Of a stretch of 64,000 nucleotides of DNA, positions 51,437-62,685 are shown one piece after another; the first letter of the stretch is position 1, and each line of letters starts with the position of its first letter. Below the pieces are notes generated by a model. That model searched no databases, was not told the origin of the DNA, and saw only the letters and a program-made list of their open reading frames with translations. The translations under genes were made by a program, and so were the position numbers. Source of the stretch: Chrysomallon squamiferum (lineage: Eukaryota > Mollusca > Gastropoda > Neomphalida > Peltospiridae); contig CM022665.1 in the NCBI GenBank assembly GCA_012295275.1, forward strand, positions 25,486,446 through 25,550,445. Reading direction: 5' to 3'.

Positions 51437-51444
51437 TTTATATA
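51437..51444 (-). promoter_or_regulatory. Actin core promoter (TATA box)
   Basis: TATATAAA on the minus strand within GGTCTATATAAACAG, 115 bases upstream of the ATG. A start site about 30 bases downstream (near 51410) would give a leader of about 90 bases. A CCAAT (plus ATTGG at 51608-51612) sits about 165 bases further upstream. I found no perfect CC(A/T)6GG serum-response element nearby. Confidence 0.65.
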
Positions 51445-51449
51445 GACCA

Positions 51450-52742
51450 GCTTCAGCCAGGATTTGTTCTTCTAGGAAAACTGGCCATGCCTCACACAGA
51501 ATTACCATGGTTGGCAAGGACTGATAACGTATATGGTCAGAGAGTCATGCCCAAATCAGCACAGGACCAATGTGTCTCTGCTAGCTATGACACCTCAATC
51601 AAGCAGGATTGGCCTGCTAAACAAGGACATGGGTTGGTACTGAGTTGGTCAGTGGACAAATATATGTACACTAGGAGAGCCCCACTGAGTGAGAGCATGG
51701 CAGTGTAACTTTCATGGTGTCATATATGTATCTGATTTAGGCTTCTACTATAGGAACATAGTGATACCAGGTAGCCATACTAACATGATGTAGTACAGAT
51801 GTTCGACTCAATCACATGCCAATTACTAAATGCATAACTCATTTGTGTACTGTATCAAAGAGATGTGAATATGTTGATACACTGCTCGTAAATATGTGTT
51901 GTACAAACTTTTAAAATATTTACTTCTTTCTTCATCTTAGTGACTTAAGAAAGGTAAAGTAACACAACTAATGTAGATATAGAATATATTTCACTATGTT
52001 TGTTTAAAAATATAAACGTCTTGATCATACTGCAAAGTGCAAAGATTTATTTGACACACTATATTTATTAATCTTAAATGTATATTAAAAGAGGTTTTTT
52101 GTTGTTTTTTTAATTTCAGTACTGATAAAGTGTGTAGCTATATTTCAGCTAAACTGAAAAGAAGACTTTTATTTTTCTTAAATTTGTAAATGTGTGCTAG
52201 TGAATATTAAAGTGTATTTACATCATATATCTAACAAGTTTTTATTTGAAAATTAGCCTTATATTTTATATCTAGGTTTTATTAATTCATGATAATGCAA
52301 TGCTGGTTTTTACCATTTAAGAAAAAACTGTCAAATAAAACAAAATCTTCTGTTTAAGAGTAATACACAAGATTATTTGGCTAGTGGATTGAAAATACTG
52401 AAAAACATATATCACAATGTACATTTTCATCTTTCACAATTCTTATTATCAAGAACAATATTACTGCAAATAACTAACTGTATAGAAAATAGGTATGTAC
52501 ACATGAATTCATTTTCTGTATGTATGTTTGTGTGTTTCATAGTTAATAATATTTTCTCATCAAATTTTACAACTACTTGACATTTAATATAAATTATATG
52601 TAAAGTCTATTCAATTTATTTTCTTAATTAATTTAAAATTTTTAATCATGCCAATTTTAATTTCTACTCTCTGAGATCAAAGAATTAACTTTCATTAAAA
52701 TGACAGGAAATCTAAAAATACAGAACTACGGATATTCATATA
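51450..52742. other. Upstream region of actin; no gene seen
   Basis: The first ~300 bases upstream of the TATA box are less AT-rich than the flanks and probably hold the proximal actin promoter. The rest is AT-rich spacer (or intron of the LRR gene if the two-part model is right). No coding exon recognised. Confidence 0.5.
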
Positions 52743-53961
52743 CAGTTAAACTTGTATAACTCAAACTTCGATTCCTCAAGAACTTCAATCCATCAAAGTG
52801 AAAGTCTGGTCCTAGCTGAGTTTGTATATAAGTTAGTAATAATGACTTTCAAACATTCAAATGTGGTAAGTTAAAAACCTCTATTTTTCAAAGTCATTTA
52901 TGGTCCATGGTTACAGATTTAATAGAAATTAGCCTTCAAAAACTCAAGCCTTCAAGTACTGGAATGGTCAACCTATTGTTTCCCTTGGTAATACAATAAA
53001 TTGTTTAAGTGGAATGAAATATGCCTACACAGTGTAGTTACATAACACATAATTGCAGACAGACATCAAAGAACTTTTGGAGTTAAGTGATAAAGTTTGT
53101 TTTGCTTACAAATGTGCATATCATGTCAAACCACCTATCTGCCATTTAAATGCTATTTAATGTTTACACATTAAGTTAGATCAGAAAATTATTTATCTAA
53201 CACCAAACAATCAGGACTGGAGATAGAAAACAAAGTTGGCAATGAAATATATTGAGAAAAATATAAAATGTCGAGGTGGAAAAAGATGTAAAAACTAAAA
53301 ATCAAACTGCTAAAAAACAACATGACATTCAATTATTTTATCAACTTGGATTAAAAACTTAGCATAAATTCAAGAAGGTCATTTAAAGTTTGGTCCTAAA
53401 TGTAAAAATATCAGAAAAGAAGCATGTCACAACTCCGAATTTGTTAAAAAAGGCTAAGGATAAAAATTTCCCAGTATTACTTTCAAAAGCTGAGGTATTC
53501 ACCACATTGTTTGACAGTTTAAATTTTAAGGCTTCATCTGGATGGCTGGATACATTTAAGGAAAGAAATGGAACAGCATTTATCAAGGTTTATGATGCAC
53601 TGTCAGTTTTTGTCACATATGTCATTTTAAATATTTGTATATCTAGTGCTGTTAACAATATGGACTGATTATATTCCACTATGTTTATATCCAGTTATCT
53701 GTTTCAATTTATGTTTTCAGTAAGGTACGTACATGTATGAATCATCTGTTTTATATATCAATAAATATACTAATCTGTGTGTATGCATATTAATGGCAAA
53801 TTCATTGAGTTATGATTTTTTTTACTGATTTTGTTAGTTATTTTGTTTACCAAATATACAAGAAGGTCTTTCTTGCAATTACACATACATCATAACTGCA
53901 GTAAACATTTGAAATTCAAATATTCAAACACCCTGAAACTCAGATTATCAAAGTTTGACTG
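52743..53961 (+). mobile_element. Decayed pogo/Tigger element, 1219 bp, TA target duplication
   Basis: Left end CAGTTAAACTTGTATAACTC; right end reverse-complements to CAGTCAAACTTTGATAATCT; TA at 52741-52742 and 53962-53963. These are the CAGT.AAACTT..TAACTC ends of pogo/Tigger elements. Inside (53390-53600) a plus frame reads FKASSGWLDTFKERNGTAF, the CENPB-type helix-turn-helix found in Tigger transposases. No DDE catalytic domain remains, so the copy is internally deleted and dead. Confidence 0.82.
53390..53668 (+). pseudogene. Tigger-like transposase fragment (CENPB-type HTH)
   Basis: A 92-codon open remnant, with its recognisable part being KAEVFTTLFDSLNFKASSGW followed by LDTFKERNGTAF. 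In intact Tigger/CENPB-like transposases this is the second DNA-binding helix-turn-helix that contacts the inverted repeats. Upstream sequence (53260-53380) looks like a broken psq-type HTH region (KVEVEKDVKTKNQTAKKQHD, then a stop). The catalytic part is absent. Confidence 0.75.
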
Positions 53962-53963
53962 TA

Positions 53964-54387
53964 AATCAAGTTTCATATTGTTTATTTTTGGTAACCTATT
54001 TTTATTATCATGAAATATACATACACACACACACACTCACCCATGATTGTTATGCATGTGTATATTTTTTAAAATCATATCATGTGATAATCAGACAAAG
54101 CACTGCCAGTTACCAAATTCATCAGTTATAAAAAAATAAATTAAACATTTTTAATCATTTTGTAAAAATCTTGATATAAATATTTTAGTTATTACTCCAC
54201 TTTCCAGTTAGCTTGACTCCCATTTGTAAGATTGTGTGGTCACGTCATATTAACCAACTGTTAAAAATTAAGCAAATTATAGTTTGAGAGTAAATCATAA
54301 ATGATGAAACAATACACTGAAGTTGTATTACACTGATGATATATGTTATTAAAAGTAATTATTCTAATAATTATTGCAATTTTTAAA

Positions 54388-54442
<55 letters not shown>

Positions 54443-54989
54443 TTAACACCAGATGAAGATAGCTGCTGTTTAGTGAGGTTTGCTTAGTGGGTGGTTAATA
54501 ATATATATTCCTGTACTGACAGATTACTTACATAATCTTAGTCATGAACACAATTTTGTTTCTCTTTTTTTATCACTGTAAAACCATCTAACTTTTATTT
54601 ATTTAGAGAAAATAATTTGAGCAAAGAGTATTTAAGAAATAATAATTATAAAAATCAGTTAATTTATTTCGAATAAACTAAAGAAGAAGAAAGTTTAAAA
54701 TTTATAACAATAAATAGAATAATATATTTAAAAAGAACTTTTTGAAAATGTTCTCATACAATCATTTCAAGCTAAAATATAGGCTCAGCTTGATGCCTCT
54801 GTACATAAATGTTTCAGGAAAGTGATTGTTTCAATGCATGCCTAGAATATTTCAGAGATGATCTTTGTTTTGTCATGATTTTGTTCAAACTAATGCAAAT
54901 ATGGATAACTCACAAAACTTCGACAACCATTCGCCACCTGACATAAAAATAAAATAATAATAATTTAATGAATGATTAAAATATCTCAC
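53964..54989. other. AT-rich spacer with TTA microsatellite; no gene seen
   Basis: (TTA)n at about 54390-54441 is the main landmark; CA repeats lie near 54021-54036. No exon-like sequence until the minus-strand donor at 54989. Confidence 0.6.
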
Positions 54990-55177
54990 CCCAATATCCT
55001 CTAAGTCTTCGATGACACGACATGTCACCTGTCCGGAAGATTTTTCAACAGTTTTGGATAACAACTTTTCTCTCCAGTCTAGCCAAAGTAAGGGGCAGGA
55101 TTGAAAACGTCGGAACAACAATAGTTCAAATCCATTGAAAACCTCTGACATTTCCGGAGGGTCGTAAGATTCCAGGT
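54990..55177 (-). CDS. Exon b of unidentified gene
   Basis: The acceptor at ATAG (not the TTTTAG four bases earlier) is chosen because only it keeps the open frame after phase 1 of exon a: KSF joins DLESYDPPEMSE. Two other frames contain stops. The donor GGG/GTGAGA is good. Confidence 0.6.
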
Positions 55178-55865
55178 CTATCTAAAATGTGATTGAATAC
55201 ATATACTATAAACAAAATTGCATTGTTTTAACCAAATTTACAACTGAAGCATCAACAACCAAAGTTTCCTGTTACGTCGGATTAGAGTTATTTCCCTTCC
55301 AAACCAAATAGCATCTGTTAGCATGTTATTTACACTAAAATCTTTATTTATTTATTTGTTTATTATTATTATTATTATTATTATATGTGATTCGAGCTAA
55401 TTATTTAATGATCGTATTTATTTATTTTATTTATTATGATTATTTATTTTAATTTATAACTTTAATATACATCCTTTATTTTATTTTTTAATTTTGAATT
55501 TTAATATTTATTTATTTATCTGATGTCATTGTATTTAATATTATTTGTAATTTCATAACTTTGATTAACCAATCTTCTTTTTGCAAATTTGTGTTCTGCT
55601 CCTTTAATGCATAATCCCCAAGAACTAAGTTTTCAAAGACGTATCCGTATTATCACTCTTCGATGGGGTATTATCACTCACAAGATGACTTACCAAAAGA
55701 CTTCAAGGTGCAGAGCAGCCTTTCAAGGAGCCTTGGGGAACGGTGAAGAATAATGAAGGGCTGTTTGTCCTGCAAAAATTCAGTGTCCTCTTCAAGTATT
55801 GAAGAACCTCCACATTCCAAAACAAATTTAACATTTTGGCTTATGGAGGGTACAGGGAACCCCAT
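54990..55865 (-). CDS. Two 5' exons of an unidentified protein (possibly start of the LRR gene)
   Basis: Exon a 55865-55694 begins with ATG directly preceded by an in-frame TGA, reads MGFPVPSISQNVKFVLECGG then ILEEDTEFLQDKQPFIILHR, and ends TTTTG/GTAAGT in phase 1. Exon b 55177-54990 starts after TTTTAGATAG, reads DLESYDPPEMSEVFNGFELL then LFRRFQSCPLLWLDWREKLL and VTCRVIEDLEDIG, and ends GGG/GTGAGA in phase 0. Together 120 codons. I do not recognise a family. No plausible next exon was seen between here and the actin promoter. The next same-strand exon beginning in phase 0 is the LRR exon at 42973, which lacks a 5' end, so the two may form one gene of about 475 residues with actin nested in its intron; the alternative is a separate gene whose last exon I missed. 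Confidence 0.6.
55178..55693. other. Intron between exons a and b
   Basis: 516 bases, AT-rich, with TTA and TTTA repeats (55347-55384; 55416-55518). No further coding sequence. Confidence 0.6.
55694..55865 (-). CDS. Start-codon exon a of unidentified gene
   Basis: 57 codons plus one base. The in-frame TGA immediately before the ATG fixes the start if no upstream splice exists. The gene's promoter would lie just above, at the CRE site 55883-55890. Confidence 0.62.
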
Positions 55866-55882
55866 TCACGACTCTCCAAAAT

Positions 55883-55890
55883 TGACGTCA
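55883..55890. promoter_or_regulatory. Perfect CRE palindrome TGACGTCA
   Basis: Full-consensus CREB/ATF site 17 bases upstream of the minus-strand ATG at 55865. Close proximity to the start codon suggests a TATA-less core promoter region, with transcription start at or just above this point. Function inferred. Confidence 0.5.
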
Positions 55891-56344
55891 CTGACAGACA
55901 GACAGATAAAAAATAATTAACGTGCTAATCAGAGCGAGCTGTTATGAAGCACATCTACGACAGGCACGCTCAGTAACAACGATTTCTGCTATGAAGATCA
56001 ATGCAGATTTTAAAATACATATTTTATGTATGCACGGCATAAAATTAGTGTTAAAATCCATAAAATGTAAAAGCATGGTCATTTGTACAATAATCCTTGA
56101 TAAATCCTGCTTGAACTTCAAATAGTATCTAATCTGTTTCAAGGTACACCTACGGTCTACCATTTAACACAGTAGAAAAAGCTTTCCAAGACAACTAATA
56201 AATATAATGGGTCTATAATTTTCACAAACGTACACACATACAGACACATATACATATATATATATACATACACCTACACTGACACATACAGACATACAAA
56301 CATACATACACATGCTTGTATGCATACAAACATGCATACATACC
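55891..56344. other. Upstream flank with CATA microsatellite
   Basis: Probable promoter-side flank of the minus-strand exons; ends in an ACATACA-type microsatellite (56230-56340). No gene seen. Confidence 0.5.
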
Positions 56345-56632
56345 ATGGCCGTAACTAGACTGTTTTCGAAATGAGGCAAAAACTGATTTCTTTGAAGTCA
56401 GTTACGTCTTTCATCGCAACGATGTCGGTAGACTTCAAACGGTAACCGTAAACATGGACGAGTTCATTCAGTGGATATCATTTCTATCGGAATAGAGATT
56501 TATATTTTATATTTTTAAAAATAAAATCTTGGTATTTAACAAAAAAAAAAAAAGAAATAAAACAAAATCCTCAATTTCGATATGAGGCACTTGCCTCATT
56601 TGCCTCATTTGCCTCAGTGTAGTTACGGCCAT
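56345..56632. mobile_element. Inverted-repeat MITE, 288 bp
   Basis: Ends ATGGCCGTAACTA (56345-56357) and, on the right, its exact reverse complement TAGTTACGGCCAT (56620-56632); just inside, TGAGGCAAA on the left mirrors repeated TTGCCTCA on the right. The interior holds a short GC-richer segment and a poly-A run. It interrupts a CATA-type microsatellite. Target duplication not clear; superfamily not assigned. Confidence 0.72.
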
Positions 56633-57996
56633 CCATCCATACATATATATTTGCCTAAGAAAGCTATTTTGAGATGTTACATTTATGTGTATATATATAT
56701 ATATATATATTTATTTATTTATATTAAGAATGGATACTTTCTAGTTTTTGAATTGATTTTAAATATATTTAGAAATGGTTTGTATTGTTCTAGAAATATA
56801 TTTGTATACAGTCCCTAACATTTTTGTAATTTTAAAATGTTTTTTAAAGGTTAATTTTTATTTTTATTTTTTATTTTTTATTTTTTTTAAATTGGTTATG
56901 GTTGCAGTATAATATATATGTAACCAAAAACGACTCAGTACAAATTTTAACTAGCTTTAAAAATGAAAGGACCAAAGCATACTATAAAATATATTAAATC
57001 AACTCGAAACTCTAGAGTTAAAATTTATAATTAAAACAAATTCCTGAGCAGTGTGTTTTTTAATTCTCAAATACATGTATATATGCATATATGCATACTC
57101 ATGTACGCAAGCACACATACATACACACATACAAAAATTCATACATACATACATAAGGATATATCTATATATACACAAACATACATAATACATATACATA
57201 TCCAAATTTATACACGTATAATACGTACATAAGGATATAAGTATAGATACAGCATCATCAGACGTTTGTGAGGAAATGATTGGACTTTGTCCTGTGCCAG
57301 TGCGTTCCCAGATATTGTCTGTATGCAGAGTCTAGTCAGACGAACATAGAACGCAGACAATTCGTATCTAAATACATACATATATCTATACAATTCACCA
57401 ATGTATCGTTTTTCACATTAAATCCAAAAATGCAGAATGCTTTCAAAGGAATTATTAATAACTCCAAGGTTTGGCATCATGATAAATTTTTAAATGCATT
57501 TTCTCCTTTAAAACGTTGTTTTTTTTTTAAATGTTTTTACCAGAACAAATATTTTTAAAACGAAGATAGGTTGTCCAAGTTATGAAATCCCAGAGAATTA
57601 ATGACTCGGTCATCCCCAGTAAATAAATAAATTAATAAAAATAGATAAGTAAATAAATATTAAAACTGATAATTCAAAAACAAATAAGATAAAATAAATA
57701 AATACTATCATATAAATAATTAACTCGAATTACAAAAAGCAGGCAGGTTAATCCATGTTATGAAACTCCAAAGAATGAATAAATAATACAGAAAACACAA
57801 ATAAATAAATAAACTAATTAATTAATTAATAAACAGGATAAAATATAAAATAATAATAATATAAGATAATTTGGTATAAATTAATAATTGATAAATAAAT
57901 AAAATAAAATTATATGTAAATAAAATAAATTAAAATTATAAATAGTCCAAATGATGATGTCGATTAAGATGATGATGATATGAACTGAAACTTTAA

Positions 57997-58032
<36 letters not shown>

Positions 58033-59073
58033 AATATGTATGTATGTATGTATGTGTATGTATGTATGTATTTATTTACTTTATAATCGATTATTATTGG
58101 GTGGAAGAAGAAAAAGAATGAATTTATACAAACACATTTATGTTATTTCATCTTTGAATAACTTTAATAATAACAGTACATGTATTTAACATCTGTATTC
58201 AAAGCAGTAATGCCGCAGAGGACAACCCGAAAATACGTTGGTACATATTAAAGTGTATGCATGGTATGACACTTGCCGTTGACTTGGGCATTGATACGAG
58301 AGAAAAAGTAATGTGCGTGTGTAAAAAGAATTATATTCAGAATCAAATGAGACGTGTATGAAAAATATAATGTGACATATATAGTTTTAAATCTGGAAAA
58401 ATCAGGTCTGTTTCTGGGAGTGAATATTTGCTCCTTTGCTTCTGAATGAACAAATAATGACCGAATCATATTTTTCCAAAGAAGACAATAATAATAGAAG
58501 AAAAAACTTTAAAATAATTAGCAAAAATTTAGTATAATAATTTTGACTTCATCCTTCTTTTCAATCATGTTCACGTTTTTATTTTATTATTTTATATGCA
58601 TACATACATACACATATACATATACATTATATTACATTTTTAATTTTATTTTATACATTATTATTATTATTTTTTATTTATTTATTATTATTATTTTTTT
58701 TTTTTTAGGTGTTTTATTTCTAATTTTTGTGTGGTCTTTTCACGTAGATTTATATAGTTCAGGTGAGAGAACTGTAAATGTATTTGCATTATCTCCCCTC
58801 AGTATATGATAGAGGCAGCACCCACTTCCTTTTGGCATTTCAAGATCGTTCTGTGGAAGGAAGGACGTTCACACACAAAAAAGGTTTCAGTAGTTATTTA
58901 TACATTTTTATGAAGATTGACAAACTGCTTTTGTTTAATTAAAATGCAGTAAAAAGAAAATGATAAATGGTTTATTCGCGTTTTTCAGCGATCTGACATT
59001 GTTAATAAAGTGAATCAAATGACTTAACCATGACCTGAGTACCGCAAGTCTTTTTTCTGAAACTCTCTGGACA

Positions 59074-59118
<45 letters not shown>

Positions 59119-60303
59119 GAGTTTGTACACATCACAGAGTTTCAGAAAATGTCCCTAAAAATGTCTTAATTCAAAAAGGTAGACTGCAAATATTTAATAA
59201 TTCTTAGGCATTGGATATTTTACCGTGAATCGTTTTTACGTTTCTACGGCTATTTGGCCGTGAGTTGCGGTACAGCATGCGTAGTTGGTGTCTTTTTTTG
59301 TACTCAGAGATTTTATCAAAGCTATTTCGTTTGTTATTTTACTGTGAGAAACTTTGTTGCAGCATTGATTCACTGTATTGCTAGTTTTATTCATCTTTTG
59401 AAATGAATGGGTTGGACTGGCTCTGTGAGGCTACCAGTCATTAAAACTTAGTAAATGAGACACTGCAATGCAAGGTGTGCACACATTGCACGAATGACTG
59501 TACTGTGAGGGTCACATGAATGTGTCCTTGCATAACATTAACATATTTTCTGTACTTGCAAATTGTGTCTGTGCAGAACACTATTTTGTTTATGATTGAA
59601 AATGATGCCATTCACTATATCAGAGGGGTTGGGCACTGAGCAACATTCTTAAATTATTGCTGCATTGCTACTTCAGTGCTGAATAGGTTATCTCAATAAA
59701 AACAAGAACTAACTGTGACATTTACTAAGAAGCTGTAATTTCAGGAGATGTTTCCATATTGGAAACAGGTGAAAATCAACATTAATATTTTTTACCTTAT
59801 TGATATGAATGTAATAATACAACCATAACATTTTATTGCTTAGTATGACCACTGAAATTTTCAGCTGTATGGAAAATTTCCTTAATACTGTATGTATTCA
59901 GATATATTATCAGTTCCTTGTATTTGGCATAAAACTGAAAATCGATGCATTTTTCACCATTTGCGATGTTCACCATTTTAAATTACTAATTATTCCTTTC
60001 AATTTATTACAGACAAATTATCAGTAATGAAATACTGTCTTGATTAGCTGTGTAGCTAAATTATGTAAACTTCATTACAATAAAAGTAATATTATGATTC
60101 ATACAGAGAGTGTTTTGTTCAGGATTTTCTGCAAACCATCTAACCAAACAACATGATTTAAATAATAAAGAAAATATTCATAGCTGTATTATTTAATTTA
60201 TTTCAGATACAATCCTTATTACATATGTATCATTACTAATACTTAAAAATCAAAAATATATTTTAAAAAGGGTTATACAAATACTGGTTTCTGCACTCCT
60301 GCA
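56633..60303. other. Repeat-rich spacer; possible 5' region of the small plus-strand gene
   Basis: AT-rich with TA runs (56689-56710, 57999-58028), CATA/GTAT repeats (57060-57200; 58030-58072), AATAAATA-rich tracts (57620-57905) and a TTA microsatellite (59076-59118). The 59220-59300 segment has more CpG than its surroundings and could be a promoter, but I cannot identify a non-coding first exon. No coding exon seen. Confidence 0.45.
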
Positions 60304-60589
60304 ACACAGTTCTACCAGTTTCCACCAGATGATATCAATAGTCAGCAGTAGCCACATATATTTTTTGCCCTTAGTATTTCATACTAGTATAAATAAATTA
60401 TATATTGACAGAAAAAGCTGAATGACAAAGTTAAGGATTGTAATGTAACATAATCAGACATACATTCAGATAACAAATGTAAGCCAACAGCTGACAGTGG
60501 TAATGAAAGGAATGGTACAAGGAATCTCGAATTATGAAGTGGTTAAGATTTTTACTTACAGGGTGTCATGGAAGCTGGTAGAACTGTGT
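60304..60589. mobile_element. Inverted-repeat element, about 286 bp
   Basis: Left end ACACAGTTCTACCAGTTTCC; right end reverse-complements to ACACAGTTCTACCAGCTTCC, 19 of 20 identical. The interior is non-coding and AT-rich. Flanking duplications could not be resolved, so exact ends and class are uncertain. Confidence 0.6.
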
Positions 60590-60906
60590 TATATTTGAAT
60601 ATTGTCCTTTTAAGTGGTTGATAGTGTTGTATAACCAGCCCAGCCCACTTGTTTCAAAAGAAAAATGAAATGCAATTTACACAACACCACAATGCTGCTA
60701 CTGATGTCTGGACAGTAAAATAGCTTCTTTATTATTTAGTTGGCAGTAGGTACCTTGGATAAGTATAATCACAGTAAATATTGAAAAAGATTGCTTTGGC
60801 AAAAATGCCAAGTAAAAAAAATGAAACAACTCCATACATTAATGGCCAAAGAGCTGTAGAAATGTAAAACTGGTTCACAGCAAAATATCCACTGCCTAAT
60901 TGTTAT

Positions 60907-60914
60907 TGACGTCA
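60907..60914. promoter_or_regulatory. Second CRE palindrome TGACGTCA
   Basis: Perfect CREB/ATF consensus about 450 bases upstream of the coding start of the small membrane-protein gene, followed by CACTGT repeats and a TG/TA microsatellite (60931-60980). May or may not be functional. Confidence 0.3.
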
Positions 60915-61363
60915 CTGTCACTGTCACTGTCGTGTGTGTGTGTGTGTGTGTGTGTATGTATATATATATATATATATATTTAAATATATACATACATACA
61001 CATACGAACAAAACCAAATTTTCTGATCCTTGTGATTGCTTGTGGCACTGCACTGTGGTAAGGAGACAGACCCAAACCATTGCTGAGTTATTCAGTTGGC
61101 ATTCCTAGAAAATCTGATCTCAAATAAAAAGGGGGTAAAAAAGTAAGAGAAATATAATATAAATAATAATAACAGTAATAATGTAAAAAGTGAAATACGG
61201 GTACTTGTAAACATAATAAACATTCCGATGTGCAACCTAGTCAGATTTAATTCAGTATCCTCTGTTCACTGTCTGTTGCAATGTAAAGTATTATTAATGA
61301 AATACAGAGTCAATTTACCTGTGATTTGATCCTTTTTTAAATTTAAACCTTTTGATTTTTCAG

Positions 61364-61523
61364 ATGCTTTCCTCAGGCCAGCCAATGAAATATCCTTACA
61401 CTGTGTCTGCTAAACTTTCACAGTTTCCATATAAATGGATGTGGGCAAACTCGAGGTTCCTTAGATATTTATCATATTCACTGATTGTCACCTTTCCAAT
61501 TTATCTATCAATACATAAAGCTG
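61364..61523 (+). CDS. Small membrane-protein gene, coding exon 1
   Basis: 53 codons plus one base. ATG is the first base after the AG acceptor. Contains the whole membrane span. Confidence 0.8.
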
Positions 61524-62556
61524 GTAAGGCTCTTTGTATAGTAATAGTACTAGTTTTGAAATGTTTTAACCCAGAGCTATTTATGTGAGAGAGAGAATGC
61601 ATGTACATGTGAATGAAAGGAAGAAAGAAAGATATATATATATATGTGTGTGTACAGTATCTTGAAAACATGAAGATAATCATACTCGTACTGAGTAAAA
61701 CATTAATGACTAAATAAAAAAGAAAACAAGTCACAAGAAATGTAAAACAAATTAGACTTCTGTTTTGATACAGTTATTTGTCTGTTTTCATATTGTAAAG
61801 AGATTACATATTTTAATAATATTTAGCAGCAGCAGAAATATATTTCAAAGACTACAAAAAATTATTAAAAAAACTAATTTGCTGTTCAAATTTTAAAAGA
61901 TTAAAATGATTAGAAGGCAAGAAATATAGTAAAAACATTGTTATAGTAAAGTACAAACTTGCACAAATGCTGAATAAACTTAATATAAACTTAATTTTCA
62001 GCAAATTCACCTGGAAATGTTACCAAATGGACTCAAATCAGAGAGGCTAGAAAACGTAAGTACTGGATAATATTCCTTTCTGATATCTGCAATATTTTCA
62101 TTATTATTAGCTGTCCTGTTCAGAAAGGTTACTGGTAGTCCTAAGTTTTGATTAAAAACAAATCAAAGTTAAAATTTAATTTGATGGCCTTGAAAAAAGA
62201 AAGAAAAAGGCAGCAGCAGTATATTTAAATACTATAATGTTTTGTTTATAAATGTTTTTGTTGTCTTTAATTTTTATTAAAAATGTATTTATTTAGATAA
62301 CTTTAATGCAGTTGAGAACTGGGCTTGTTTGATTATATGTTTGTTTAAATTACTGAAATAAAAATTATTTTGTGGGTGATCTTTCAGTTTGTCAAATTTT
62401 GTTTTAAATAACAAAATAAAGGTGATTTAATATATGTTTATCACAATAATTAAATTCATTTATCATCATTATAAAAATAAACTAAAATATATACAGATTT
62501 AAACATTAATTTTTTATATATTTTTTCCAGATTCACATTTTGAACCAGTTCATTAG
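61364..62556 (+). CDS. 79-residue single-pass membrane protein, three coding exons
   Basis: Exons 61364-61523, 62002-62055 and 62531-62556; acceptor TTGATTTTTCAG lies directly before the ATG, so the upstream exon(s) should be non-coding. Junctions AAAGCTG/GTAAGG to TTTTCAG/CA and AAAC/GTAAGT to TTTTTCCAG/AT keep the frame; stop TAG at 62554-62556. The protein starts MLSSGQPMKYPYTVSAKLSQ, has an aromatic segment FPYKWMWANSRFLRY, one membrane span (YLSYSLIVTFPIYLSI, residues ~39-54), then a polar tail NSPGNVTKWTQIREARKHSH ending FEPVH. The size, single span and basic/aromatic N-side resemble small mitochondrial inner-membrane or respiratory-chain accessory proteins, but I recognise no family and that is a guess. 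Confidence 0.8.
62002..62055 (+). CDS. Small membrane-protein gene, coding exon 2
   Basis: 54 bases encoding ANSPGNVTKWTQIREARK across split codons at both ends; too short to appear as an open frame by itself. Good acceptor and GTAAGT donor. Confidence 0.78.
62531..62556 (+). CDS. Small membrane-protein gene, terminal coding exon
   Basis: Encodes the last residues HSHFEPVH and TAG after a strong TTTTTTTCCAG-like acceptor. Confidence 0.75.
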
Positions 62557-62679
62557 TGTGATTTAGTACAAAACTCTTCAGTCTAGATGCTGGATGTCTG
62601 TTTGAAAACATAGTGACAATTTGGGATTATATTAATACCCCTACAACATTTGCAGTGTATACAATTTTAAATATCGATA

Positions 62680-62685
62680 AATAAA
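62680..62685 (+). promoter_or_regulatory. Polyadenylation signal of the small membrane-protein gene
   Basis: AATAAA 124 bases after the stop codon, a typical distance for a compact 3' UTR. Confidence 0.55.
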
